A DNA stretch of 64,000 nucleotides, from NCBI RefSeq assembly GCF_000516555.1, contig NZ_AZSJ01000007.1:908945-972944 (forward strand), read 5' to 3'. Source of the stretch: Afipia sp. P52-10. Lineage in GTDB: Bacteria; Pseudomonadota; Alphaproteobacteria; Rhizobiales; Xanthobacteraceae. This document shows positions 25,497-33,740 of this stretch, piece by piece (positions within the stretch are counted from its first letter, which is position 1; each line of letters begins with the position of its first letter). Below the pieces are notes generated by a model that was not told where the DNA came from, did no database searches, and was given only the letters and a program-made list of their open reading frames with translations. The translations under genes and the position numbers were made by a program.

Positions 25497-26770
25497 CATC
25501 AGCCCTGCCCGCAACCGGCTTTTGCCGCGACTGCCTGGAGGTGGCCGGCGCGAACGCGGTGCGGTGCAGGCATTGCGGCTCGCCGCGGCTGTTGCGCCAT
25601 CGGAACCTGTCCGCGCTGGCGATTGCCCATATCGACTGTGATGCGTTCTACGCAACCGTCGAGAAGCGCGACAACCCTGACCTCGCCGACAAGCCCGTCG
25701 CGGTCGGCGGCGGCAAGCGCGGAGTGGTCTCGGCTGCATGTTATGTCGCCCGCACCTTTGGCGTGCGTTCGGCAATGCCGATGTTCAAGGCCCGCGCGTT
25801 ATGTCCCGAACTGGTCGTCATCCCTCCGGACATGGCGAAATATGTTCGCATCGGCCGCGAGGTCCGCAGCGCCATGCAGGCGCTAACGCCGCTGGTGGAG
25901 CCGCTGTCGATCGACGAGGCGTTTCTCGACCTGTCCGGAACCGAACGCATCCACCGTTCGATCCCTGCGCTGACGCTGGCCCGCTTCGCCCGCGACATCC
26001 AGCGTAACATCGGTATCACCGTCTCGGTCGGCCTCTCCTGCAACAAGTTCCTTGCCAAGATCGCTTCCGATCTCGACAAGCCGCGCGGGTTCGCCGTGCT
26101 CGATCAGGAGGACGGCCGCGCCCTGCTCGCCGAGAAGCCGGTCAGCTTCATCTACGGCGTCGGGCCTGCGACCCAGCAGCGGCTGGTGCAGCAGGGCTTC
26201 CGCCTGATCTCAGACTTCCAGCACGCCGAGGAGACCGACCTGATGAAGCAATTCGGTCCCGAAGGCCGGCGGCTGTGGCGGCTCGCCCGTGGTATCGACG
26301 ATCGCAAGGTGGAGCCTGATCGCGATACCAAAGTCATTTCCGCCGAAACAACCTTCGAGAATGACATCCGCGACCTACCGAGCCTGGAAAGGCGGCTGTG
26401 GCGGCTGACCGAAAAAGTCTCCGCGCGGCTGAAGGCGGCCGAACTTGCCGGGTCGACCATCACGCTGAAACTGAAAACTGCCGACTTTCGTCAGCGCACG
26501 CGCGCGCAATCGATCGGCGCGCCGACCCAGCTCGCCAACCGCATCTTCTCGACCGCGCGTGAATTGCTCGCCAAGGAAATCGACGGCACCGCGTTCCGCC
26601 TGATCGGGACAGGCGTCAGTGCGTTGCGACCCGCATCAGAGGCCGAAGATTCCGATCTGCTCGACCGCCGCTCCGCTCACGCCGAACGCGCGATGGATGC
26701 GCTGCGCACCCGTTTCGGCAAGGATGCGGTGATCAAAGGCATCGCCTATGAAGGTCCCGAACGGGACTGA
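25493..26770 (+). CDS. dinB: DNA polymerase IV with N-terminal Cys motif
   Basis: Y-family translesion polymerase. The 425-residue protein has the catalytic Asp48 in HIDCDAFYATVEKRD and the acid pair in SIDEAFLDLSG near 138-148, the SVGLSCNKFLAKIAS block, helix-hairpin-helix segments, and a little-finger domain from about 285. Before the palm lies a compact CxxC...CxxC element, Cys11/Cys14 and Cys25/Cys28, a zinc-ribbon-like extension absent from E. coli DinB. The start is GTG at 25493, overlapping the DUF3572 stop. It is probably SOS- or stress-regulated, but I see no clear LexA site. Confidence 0.93.
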   Translation: MTSALPATGFCRDCLEVAGANAVRCRHCGSPRLLRHRNLSALAIAHIDCDAFYATVEKRDNPDLADKPVAVGGGKRGVVSAACYVARTFGVRSAMPMFKARALCPELVVIPPDMAKYVRIGREVRSAMQALTPLVEPLSIDEAFLDLSGTERIHRSIPALTLARFARDIQRNIGITVSVGLSCNKFLAKIASDLDKPRGFAVLDQEDGRALLAEKPVSFIYGVGPATQQRLVQQGFRLISDFQHAEETDLMKQFGPEGRRLWRLARGIDDRKVEPDRDTKVISAETTFENDIRDLPSLERRLWRLTEKVSARLKAAELAGSTITLKLKTADFRQRTRAQSIGAPTQLANRIFSTARELLAKEIDGTAFRLIGTGVSALRPASEAEDSDLLDRRSAHAERAMDALRTRFGKDAVIKGIAYEGPERD

Positions 26771-26776
26771 GCCCTG

Positions 26777-27664
26777 TCAGTGACAGGGCTTCGTCGTCTT
26801 CGCGTCGAACTTGCTCATGGCGCCGGCAATGACAAAGTCGTTGTAGTCCAGCGTCAGCGCCCGCGAGACGCCGTTTTCGTAGAGCTCGAACGACATCGAA
26901 TAGGACGGCGTCTGCTCGCCAGAGCCCGACTTCGCATTGCGATCGTAGTAGCTCACGGTCACCGGCCAGCGCGTCATGCTCTTGAGTGCCGCATTCTCCG
27001 TGCCGATGTCGGGCTGCGTGGGCGCACGCGATCCCGGGATCGGCTGCCCGATCACCGTCATCGTGTTGTAGACCTTTTCGCCATTGTCGGAGCCGTCGTA
27101 CACGGACAGTTCGAGAATGCTCTTGCCGGCGCGGGCCGCCTCGATGATGCGGTTGACCTGCTCGGTCGGGAAGACAATGTCCTTGTCGAGCGTGAAGGTC
27201 TTGGCCTCGGGCTGCTTCAGCTTGACGACAATCCCATCCTTGGTCCGTTCGGCAGAGCCGTCCACCGAACCGGTGCTCTCGTCGTTCATGCGGGTCTCGA
27301 TCTTGAAGCGATAGCTCGCCCCCTTGCCCTCCTCCCAGCTCGATGAGCGAAGATCGCTGACCACCATCTTGCCTTCGCCGGTGTTCAACCGCGACACTTG
27401 GCGGAAGTCGGTGGTATAACCCTCGCACTCGCTGCCGGAGAAATTGTAGACGATGCGTCCTTCCGCCGCTTCGATCGACGGACTGCGGCGCGACGTCTTC
27501 AGGCTGAGGTCGTAAGCCGCCTGATGCGCGAGAAACGGTGCGACTGTCGCCGCCTGCCCGCGGCTGCTGGCACCATCCCACGCGAAGGCCGCCGCTGTGA
27601 CGGCCAGTATGGCACCTAGCCGGACTCCGGGGCGCGCAAACGACGACATCCAAGGTGAAGGCAT
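26777..27664 (-). CDS. eipB: EipB-like periplasmic envelope protein (DUF1849)
   Basis: Periplasmic beta-rich protein of the DUF1849/EipB family, which in Brucella supports cell-envelope integrity. The 295-residue product (start MPSPWMSSF) has a signal peptide ending near residue 37 (SRGQAAT), a first Cys in GSECEGYTT and a last Cys in the C-terminal KPCH; a disulfide between such cysteines is reported for Brucella EipB. The beta-spiral core lies between. Upstream in-frame starts extend into the ridA gap and are discounted. Convergent with dinB; divergent from ridA. Confidence 0.87.
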   Translation of the reverse strand: MPSPWMSSFARPGVRLGAILAVTAAAFAWDGASSRGQAATVAPFLAHQAAYDLSLKTSRRSPSIEAAEGRIVYNFSGSECEGYTTDFRQVSRLNTGEGKMVVSDLRSSSWEEGKGASYRFKIETRMNDESTGSVDGSAERTKDGIVVKLKQPEAKTFTLDKDIVFPTEQVNRIIEAARAGKSILELSVYDGSDNGEKVYNTMTVIGQPIPGSRAPTQPDIGTENAALKSMTRWPVTVSYYDRNAKSGSGEQTPSYSMSFELYENGVSRALTLDYNDFVIAGAMSKFDAKTTKPCH

Positions 27665-27868
27665 AAAGTCTCCCAGGTCAGGAATCATTCCAAATCTGAT
27701 CCGGCTTCGCCGCCGTAAACAAGACATAAGTCGTTCACAAGAAGCGGCGGACACAATCGATCCCGGCCGCGGCGACGGGAGCCGGACCGACCGCCTTGCA
27801 TGCGCCCGCATGATGGGCAAAAAGAGGCGGAGTTTCATCAAACGGGCGTGACCCGAAGGGACATTCAG

Positions 27869-28336
27869 ATGGCAGGGACTGTCGAACAGAAGCTCGCGGC
27901 GCAGGGGATCGTGCTGCAGGAGCCGGTCGCTCCGGTGGCGAACTATGTGGGCTTCGTCCGCACCGGAAATCTTCTGATCTGCTCGGGCCAGATCTGCCTC
28001 GGTGCCGATGGCAAGCTGATCGCCAAGGGCAAACTCGGCAAGGACGTGAGTGTCGAGCAGGGCGTGGCTGCTGCGCGCGGCTGCGCGGTCAACCTGCTGG
28101 CGCAGGTCAAGGCCGCGCTCGGCGATCTCGACAAGGTGACGCGGGTCGTCCGCCTCGGCGGCTTCGTCAACAGCGCGCCGGATTTCGTCGATGGACCGAA
28201 GGTGCTGAACGGCGCCTCCGACCTGATGGTTGCGGTCTTCGGCGACAAGGGCCGCCATGCACGTTCTACTGTCGGCGTCGCCTCCCTGCCGGCGGACGCC
28301 GCGGTCGAGGTCGAGGCGATCTTCGAGGTGGCCTGA
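27869..28336 (+). CDS. RidA/YjgF family protein
   Basis: RidA-type proteins hydrolyse reactive enamines and imines from PLP enzymes; distant members (YjgF/YER057c/UK114) may have other roles. The 155-residue sequence has the family core: GNLLICSGQICLGADGKLI near 35-53, a conserved CA(V)NLLAQVKAAL segment, and the C-terminal block GRHARSTVGVASLPADAAVEVEAIFEVA with the typical Arg. It is longer than E. coli RidA (128) mainly at the N-terminus. The ATG at 27869 is preceded by a purine-rich stretch. It is followed closely by the GDPD gene. Confidence 0.87.
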   Translation: MAGTVEQKLAAQGIVLQEPVAPVANYVGFVRTGNLLICSGQICLGADGKLIAKGKLGKDVSVEQGVAAARGCAVNLLAQVKAALGDLDKVTRVVRLGGFVNSAPDFVDGPKVLNGASDLMVAVFGDKGRHARSTVGVASLPADAAVEVEAIFEVA

Positions 28337-28420
28337 CCATGAGTGCGGCACCCGACCCACAGGGCCGCGCCAGCCTAAGCTGGAGATAGGTTTTCGGATC
28401 AGGTGCATGACGGAACGATC

Positions 28421-29176
28421 ATGATGCGCGCGCCGGCGTGGCTAACCGCAAGGCCGATCGCCCATCGCGGTCTGCACGACCGCGCGCGCGGAATCGTCGA
28501 GAACATGCCGGCGGCGGTCACAGCCGCCATCGCTGGCAACTTCAGCATCGAGGTGGACCTGCAGCTCTCCGCCGATGGCGAGGCGATGGTGCATCATGAC
28601 GATGTCCTTGGCCGGCTCAACGAGGGCCGCGACAGGCTGGTCGCCCTGACGGCCGCGCAATTACAGCGGGTGGCCTTCAGGGACACCGCCGAGCGGATGA
28701 TGACGCTCGGCGAATTGTGCGATCTGGTTGCTGGCCGCGTTGCGCTCGTGATCGAGGTCAAGAGCCACTATGACGGCGACCGCAAACTGGTGGCCCGCCT
28801 CGCAGAGGTCCTGAAGTCCTATCGCGGGCCAGCCGTGGCGATGTCGTTCGATCCGGACCAAGTGATGGCGCTGAAGCAAACCGCGCCGGACCTCATTCGC
28901 GGCATTGTCGCCCAGCGGACCTACGACGACGCTTATTGGAGCAAGCTGCCGGCGGAAAGGAAACGCACCATGCTGGGCCTGCGCCATGGCTTCCGCACCC
29001 AGCCGCATTTCGTGGCCTACTGGGTCAATGAATTGCCGGCGCCGGCGCCATGGATCGCCCGCAACCTGTTCGGCTGCTCCCTTCTGACCTGGACCGTGCG
29101 CACAGCGGAACAACGCCAGTGCGCGGCCCGTTACGCCGACCAGATGATTTTCGAAGGCTTCGTGCCGGAGCGTTGA
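28421..29176 (+). CDS. Glycerophosphodiester phosphodiesterase
   Basis: Predicted to hydrolyse deacylated phospholipid headgroups to sn-glycerol-3-phosphate and an alcohol. The GDPD motifs are intact: PIAHRGLHD with the catalytic His-Arg near 14-15 (numbered from 28421), Glu-Asp in IEVDLQLS near 45, the HHDD segment near 57, and VIEVKSHYDGD near 116. The protein is about 251 residues. An earlier ATG at 28403 is possible but gives no extra homology. It is in a short run of plus-strand genes with the FemAB-like protein gene. Confidence 0.85.
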   Translation: MMRAPAWLTARPIAHRGLHDRARGIVENMPAAVTAAIAGNFSIEVDLQLSADGEAMVHHDDVLGRLNEGRDRLVALTAAQLQRVAFRDTAERMMTLGELCDLVAGRVALVIEVKSHYDGDRKLVARLAEVLKSYRGPAVAMSFDPDQVMALKQTAPDLIRGIVAQRTYDDAYWSKLPAERKRTMLGLRHGFRTQPHFVAYWVNELPAPAPWIARNLFGCSLLTWTVRTAEQRQCAARYADQMIFEGFVPER

Positions 29177-29278
29177 ATAGCCGGGTATCGGTTATGCCGC
29201 TGCCGGCGAGCGCTGAAGTGGCATTGGCCCCCTTCGATCTGCTAATCTGGTGGAACCAGCGGACAATTTCCGGTCCTC

Positions 29279-30526
29279 ATGTCCTCTTCCGACATCGAAC
29301 TTCAAGCGGTTCCCTCGATCGGCGATATTCCCGCCGAGGCATGGGATGCGTGCGCCAATCCCGGCGGAAAGCGCGATGCTGGCGAATCCACTGGCGGCGC
29401 AAGTTTGCCCGGAAGCGGCTCGTGCGAAGGTTTGCGGGAGCGCTACAACCCCTTTGTCACACACGCGTTTTATCATGCACTGGAAGCCTCGCGCTCGGCC
29501 TGGCCGCGCACCGGCTGGGCGGCCCAGCACCTGATTGCCAGGCGTGGCGGCACCATCATCGGTGTCGTCCCGTGCTACCTGAAATCGCACTCGCGCGGCG
29601 AATACGTCTTCGATGCCGGCTGGGCCGATGCCTATGAGCGCGCCGGGGGGCGCTATTACCCGAAGCTGCAGGTCTCGGTGCCGTTCACACCAGCAACAGG
29701 CCCTCGCCTGCTGGTCCGCGGCGACATTTCGGACGCGCGACAGGTGCGCGAACTGCTCGTCAAAGGACTGATGGCCCTGTGCCGGACTGTGCAAGCCTCC
29801 TCGGTTCACGTCACCTTCGCCCAGAGGGACGAATGGGAGCTGCTCGCAAGCTCTGGCTTCCTGCAGCGAACCGATCGGCAATTCCACTGGCAAAACGAGG
29901 GCTATGCGACGTTCGACGACTTTCTCGGAGCCTTGAATTCGCGCCACCGCAAGGCGATCAAGCGCGAACGTCGCGAAGCAGTCGCCCCAGGCATTACCAT
30001 CGAACACCTGACCGGCAACGACCTGACAGAAGACGCCTTCGACGCCTTCTTTGATTTTTACCAGGAAACCGGCTCGCGCAAATGGGGCTCCCCCTATCTG
30101 ACACGCGACTTCTATACCCGCGTCGCCGAGACCATGGCCGACGACATTCTCCTGGTCATGGCGAAACGCAATGGTCGCTGGATCGCTGGCGCCATCAACT
30201 TCATTGGCTCCGATACTCTGTTCGGCCGTCATTGGGGCGCCATTGAGCATCACCCCTTCCTGCATTTCGAGGTCTGCTACTACCAGGCGATCGAGTTCGC
30301 GATCCGACGCAAACTGAAGCGTGTGGAAGCCGGCGCCCAGGGCGAGCACAAGCTCGCGCGCGGCTACCTGCCGAAAGAGACTTATTCGGCCCACTACATT
30401 CCGGACCCCGGATTCCGTCATGCCGTCGCCGACTATCTCAAGCGCGAGCGGCAATATGTAGCGCAGTCCGTCGACGAACTCGCCGACTATGCTCCCTTCC
30501 GCAAGGGCGACGGCGACGGATCTTGA
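29279..30526 (+). CDS. FemAB-like GNAT-fold protein (DUF482)
   Basis: A 415-residue protein of the DUF482/FemAB-like superfamily, predicted to carry two GNAT folds. Bacterial relatives act on peptidoglycan or small-molecule amines, but this subgroup has no settled substrate. Recognisable blocks are the SRYNPFVTHAFYHALE region (about 55-70), GVVPCYLKSHSRGEYVFDAGW near 97-116, the acidic ITIEHLTGNDLTE segment, and the C-terminal YKRGF-type block KRVEAGAQGEHKLARGYLP near 350-368. Short gap after the GDPD gene. Confidence 0.78.
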   Translation: MSSSDIELQAVPSIGDIPAEAWDACANPGGKRDAGESTGGASLPGSGSCEGLRERYNPFVTHAFYHALEASRSAWPRTGWAAQHLIARRGGTIIGVVPCYLKSHSRGEYVFDAGWADAYERAGGRYYPKLQVSVPFTPATGPRLLVRGDISDARQVRELLVKGLMALCRTVQASSVHVTFAQRDEWELLASSGFLQRTDRQFHWQNEGYATFDDFLGALNSRHRKAIKRERREAVAPGITIEHLTGNDLTEDAFDAFFDFYQETGSRKWGSPYLTRDFYTRVAETMADDILLVMAKRNGRWIAGAINFIGSDTLFGRHWGAIEHHPFLHFEVCYYQAIEFAIRRKLKRVEAGAQGEHKLARGYLPKETYSAHYIPDPGFRHAVADYLKRERQYVAQSVDELADYAPFRKGDGDGS

Positions 30527-30635
30527 CCGCGCTATTGCCTTTTGCTGAGGATGATCGCGAGACGTGAACTAATCAACGGACAGTGATCCCCCGGAGAAGG
30601 CGGGAAACGACAGCAGCAGAAGCAGGACGATACGC

Positions 30636-31064
30636 ATGACCGCCTACGACACCAACAATATCTTCGCCAAGATCCTGCGCGGCGAGCTGCCTGCCTTCAA
30701 AATTTACGAGGACGACAAGACTTTCGTCTTTCTCGACATCATGCCGCGCTGCCCGGGCCATGCACTGGTGATCCCGAAAGCACCGGCCCGTAATATCCTC
30801 GACATCACGCCGGATGATTTCGCGGCCGTCGCCCGCACCACTCACAAGATCGCCGCCGCCGCGAAGCGCGCCTTCAACGCCGATGGCATCACCATCCAGC
30901 AGTTTTCCGAGGCTGCCGGCGGACAAGTGGTCTTCCACCTGCACATGCATGTGATGCCCCGCCAGGATGGCGTAGCCCTGTTGCCGCCCGCGAGCCGCAA
31001 AGAGGACCTGAAGGTCCTCGAGGACCATGCCACGCGCCTGATCGCCGCCCTGAAAACAACCTGA
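30636..31064 (+). CDS. HIT family protein
   Basis: Histidine-triad nucleotide hydrolase, likely acting on nucleoside phosphoramidates or dinucleoside polyphosphates. The 142-residue sequence contains the triad HLHMHVMPR with His101, His103 and His105, and the N-terminal strand NIFAKILRGELPAFKIYEDD typical of HinT-like proteins, with PGHALVIPK near 40-48. Full length for the family. It stands alone ahead of an intergenic repeat at 31079-31190. Confidence 0.93.
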   Translation: MTAYDTNNIFAKILRGELPAFKIYEDDKTFVFLDIMPRCPGHALVIPKAPARNILDITPDDFAAVARTTHKIAAAAKRAFNADGITIQQFSEAAGGQVVFHLHMHVMPRQDGVALLPPASRKEDLKVLEDHATRLIAALKTT

Positions 31065-31078
31065 TCCGACCGAGCTGC

Positions 31079-31190
31079 TTCATCCTGAGGCGGCCGCACC
31101 GCCGCCGTCTCGAAGAATGATGATGAAACTGCACCGGCCTCATGGTTCGAGACGCCGGCCGCGCGCACGGCTCCTCACCATGAGGACCTC
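31079..31190. repeat. Bradyrhizobial-type intergenic repeat
   Basis: TTCATCCTGAGG at the left, CGTCTCGAA (31106-31114) and TTCGAGACG (31146-31154) as an internal inverted pair, and CTCCTCACCATGAGG at the right. This arrangement resembles the dispersed CATCCTGAGGAG...CCATGAGG repeat of Bradyrhizobium and Rhodopseudomonas. It is non-coding and fills the gap between the HIT gene and the FMN-binding protein gene. Confidence 0.55.
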
Positions 31191-31214
31191 GCGCTTGTCC
31201 TATGAACCGGCCTT

Positions 31215-31838
31215 CTACCCGTTCGACCACAACCGCGTTGTGTAGGCTTCCGCGACCGTGTCGTCGATCTGCTTGGCGACAGCTTCGCCCTCGCCGATCT
31301 TCGGCGCGATAATCTTGCCGAATGAGATGCGCTGGGCCGCAGGCCACGATTCCGGCTCCCACAGCTTCGCGCGCAGGAATGCGCGGGCGCAATGAAAGAA
31401 GCACTTCTCGATGTGTACACGGATCGCCAGCAGCGCGGGGCGGTTGTCCGAGCCGAGCTTGTTCAGCAGATCGGCATCGTTGAAGATTTCAGCGCGACCG
31501 GAAAGACGCAGCGTTTCGCCGGTGCGCGGGCGCAGGTAGATCATGCCCACCCGCCCGGTGGCAATGATGTTGGTCAGGCCATAGGCGAGACGGTTGCCGG
31601 TACGTTCGGGCACCAGCAGCGTCCTGTCGTCCTCGATGAGCGTAAAGCCCGGCTCGTCCCCCTTCGGCGAGACCTCCACCGTACCGGCTTCATCAGCCGT
31701 GGCGAGAAGGGCAAACGGGCTCGTGCTGATGAAGTCCTTGGCCTGATCGTCCAGCGCAGGCATGACTTTCAGCTTGGTGGTCTCGCGCGGCTCCTGCAGG
31801 ATCGCCCGAAGCTGTTCGACGGTGGTGATGCGCGCCAT
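31215..31838 (-). CDS. Pyridoxamine 5'-phosphate oxidase-like FMN-binding protein
   Basis: A 207-residue split-barrel flavin- or F420-binding protein of the PNPOx-like superfamily (MSMEG_1061-like subgroup). It begins MARITTVEQLRAILQEPRE, then the barrel strands FALLATADEAGTVEVSPKGDEPGF (about 41-64) with the substrate-strand Arg/Lys, TLLVPERTGNRLAYGL, GRVGMIYLRPRTGETLRLSGRAEI, and the KCFFHCARAFLRAKLW motif with the characteristic Cys-His pair near 150. The reaction is not known. It is a single gene with a divergent gap. Confidence 0.83.
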   Translation of the reverse strand: MARITTVEQLRAILQEPRETTKLKVMPALDDQAKDFISTSPFALLATADEAGTVEVSPKGDEPGFTLIEDDRTLLVPERTGNRLAYGLTNIIATGRVGMIYLRPRTGETLRLSGRAEIFNDADLLNKLGSDNRPALLAIRVHIEKCFFHCARAFLRAKLWEPESWPAAQRISFGKIIAPKIGEGEAVAKQIDDTVAEAYTTRLWSNG

Positions 31839-31957
31839 GATCAATCTCCCGGCTCAGTCCCCGGACGCAGATAGCTACCCTAGCGCAAACGGCGCATGAT
31901 GGACATGCTGCGAATTCCACGCCGTCCCGGAATCGTTCAAAGCGCTGAGCGTCGCGC

Positions 31958-32413
31958 CTATGGCGAGTGAGCGCAACGATCTGGCTTGAGATCGATCAGC
32001 GGCGTTCCGTCGAGACAATCGAGCCCGCGCACCGAGACGATGTTGCCGGCGATGCCGAGGAGTGTCACCGCCGACAATCCGATCGGATTGGGGCGCACCG
32101 GTGAACGCAGCGCGAACGTGCCTGCCGTCACGCCATTGCTGCGCGGGCTTTGGGTGACGAGATCGCGGCGCGACTGGTGCAGCCAGTACAGCACCTGAAT
32201 GGTCTCGAACGTCTCCAATCCCTTCAAGCCGGCAACCCACGGCTCGAACATCTCGATGCGGCAGAGCGGACCATCGAGGCGCCCCTGCCGTGGCGTTTCG
32301 GCCCGCGTCTTCCACGGTGTATGGATGCGGCCGATGAATTCGAGTCCGGCATCGCGCGCCTGTGGCGAAGCAACGGCAACTTCGCCCATACGAATCTCGT
32401 TGATGTCCGTCAT
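31958..32413 (-). CDS. trmO: tRNA N6-threonylcarbamoyladenosine methyltransferase-like (TrmO/TsaA)
   Basis: A SAM-dependent beta-barrel methyltransferase that in E. coli methylates t6A37 of tRNA(Thr). The 151-residue protein contains FIGRIHTPWKTRAETPRQG near 24-42, FEPWVAGLKGLETFETIQVLYWLHQ near 56-80, and RSPVRPNPIGLS near 105-116, the diagnostic block. It is the C-terminal-truncated short form seen in many alphaproteobacteria. It is the last gene of the azlC-azlD-trmO run, beginning 11 bases after azlD. Confidence 0.85.
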   Translation of the reverse strand: MTDINEIRMGEVAVASPQARDAGLEFIGRIHTPWKTRAETPRQGRLDGPLCRIEMFEPWVAGLKGLETFETIQVLYWLHQSRRDLVTQSPRSNGVTAGTFALRSPVRPNPIGLSAVTLLGIAGNIVSVRGLDCLDGTPLIDLKPDRCAHSP

Positions 32414-32424
32414 TGGGCCCTCTC

Positions 32425-32769
32425 CTACCCCAGCCACCACTTGCCGCCGAGCAGCACCAGTTCCGAAGCGATCACTCCCGCCAGCACCGATCGCTTCACC
32501 AGAAGATAGACGAGAAAACCTACCACGACAGCTGCAAATCGGACCGGCGTGGGCATCGTCGCGAGCGCGCCCGGCGGCATGATCAGGATCTGCATGACGA
32601 CGCAGCCAATGATGGCGGTGGCGACCGCCCTGACCCAGACGAGAATCTCGGCGCCCTCGTCGATCCGGCGGCCGGCGAGGAAGCCGAACACACGCCAGAT
32701 GCCGTTCGGCAGCACCCCCGCCAGCAGCAGCACGCCGATCGCCTGCCAATCGCCGATGAACGTGCTCAC
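32425..32769 (-). CDS. azlD: AzlD family branched-chain amino acid exporter subunit
   Basis: Small membrane partner of AzlC, together exporting branched-chain amino acids. The 114-residue protein (GTG start, VSTFIGDWQAIGVLLLAGVL) has four hydrophobic segments, typical of AzlD, with the GRRIDEGAEILVWVRAVATAI loop between segments 1 and 2. The GTG start overlaps the azlC stop. It precedes trmO by 11 bases. Confidence 0.85.
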   Translation of the reverse strand: MSTFIGDWQAIGVLLLAGVLPNGIWRVFGFLAGRRIDEGAEILVWVRAVATAIIGCVVMQILIMPPGALATMPTPVRFAAVVVGFLVYLLVKRSVLAGVIASELVLLGGKWWLG

Positions 32770-33515
32770 GGAACCCTCCGCAACCGATGCACGCCGTAAG
32801 CAATGGTTCCGGCCGACACACCGGCAATCAACATATCGATGCCGGTGTTCAAAAACGCGGCGAGCGGCATCAGTCCGAGGCCAAGACCGAGCGCCAACCG
32901 GTCCACCAGTTGCTTGCTGTTGGTTGCCGTCGTCAAAAGGAAGCTGATCGGCGTCAGAAACAGCACCGCAGCACCGAAGAGCGGTGGCAATGCCGCGGCC
33001 AGAGTGTAGCCGGCGATGGTGGAGACCACCGTCGAGAGCATCACGCCGCAGCCGAGACCATTGACGAAAGCCACTCGCCGTTCGCGCGGAATGCCGGGCA
33101 CCAGGCGCATGCTTTCGACCCAGACGGTCACGGCGATGAAATGGGTCGGCAGGATGAGGTGCCACGCCCTCGTCTTCGGCCCGCGCAGCATCGGCAAGAG
33201 CGAGACCACCATCGGCATCAGCCGGATCGCGCTGAGCGTAACTGCGATCGCGGCCTGAACCACCGTCCCGCTGCCTCCAAGCGCGGTCAGGAGGATCATC
33301 TGCGCGGGAGCAGCCCAGACCAGCGTGGTTCCAAGCAGCGCCCAGAGCAGGCTGAAGCCGAGGTCGTGCGCGAGCGCGCCGACACCGAGATAGGTTGCAA
33401 ACAGCGTATACGTCAGGATGGTGCGATAGGCCGCAGCGACGCCCCTTGTGAACGCGCCAAGCGAGGTGGCCCAGTTACCGCCGGTAGAAAGAGTAGCTGT
33501 CGGGTCGGTTTGCAC
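32766..33515 (-). CDS. azlC: AzlC family branched-chain amino acid exporter subunit
   Basis: Membrane component of an AzlCD exporter. The 249-residue protein starts MQTDPTATLSTGGNWATSL and has the AzlC pattern: FTRGVAAAYRTILTY near 22-36, FATYLGVGALAHDLGFS, and six to seven membrane helices (for example around 54-75, 84-107 and 170-192). Its stop overlaps the azlD start by 2-4 bases, indicating a coupled pair. It is divergent from the luciferase-like gene at 33741. Confidence 0.87.
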   Translation of the reverse strand: MQTDPTATLSTGGNWATSLGAFTRGVAAAYRTILTYTLFATYLGVGALAHDLGFSLLWALLGTTLVWAAPAQMILLTALGGSGTVVQAAIAVTLSAIRLMPMVVSLLPMLRGPKTRAWHLILPTHFIAVTVWVESMRLVPGIPRERRVAFVNGLGCGVMLSTVVSTIAGYTLAAALPPLFGAAVLFLTPISFLLTTATNSKQLVDRLALGLGLGLMPLAAFLNTGIDMLIAGVSAGTIAYGVHRLRRVP

Positions 33516-33740
33516 CGCGCCATGACGCAGATCGTACCTGGGTGCGTCAAGTCAGCGCGTGCGCAACCCAGAGTCCCGTTCCCTGCGTCAAAATCGCTGG
33601 CCAAAGTGCAGCGCGCAATCGCGCACACCTCGCATCGGTGCAGAGCAAAAACGATTCCCGATTGTAGGCGCCATAAGCCATGGCTAGATTTCATCGTATG
33701 AAGCGCGATCAACGACGCTTCGCAGACAGTGAGGATGCTC

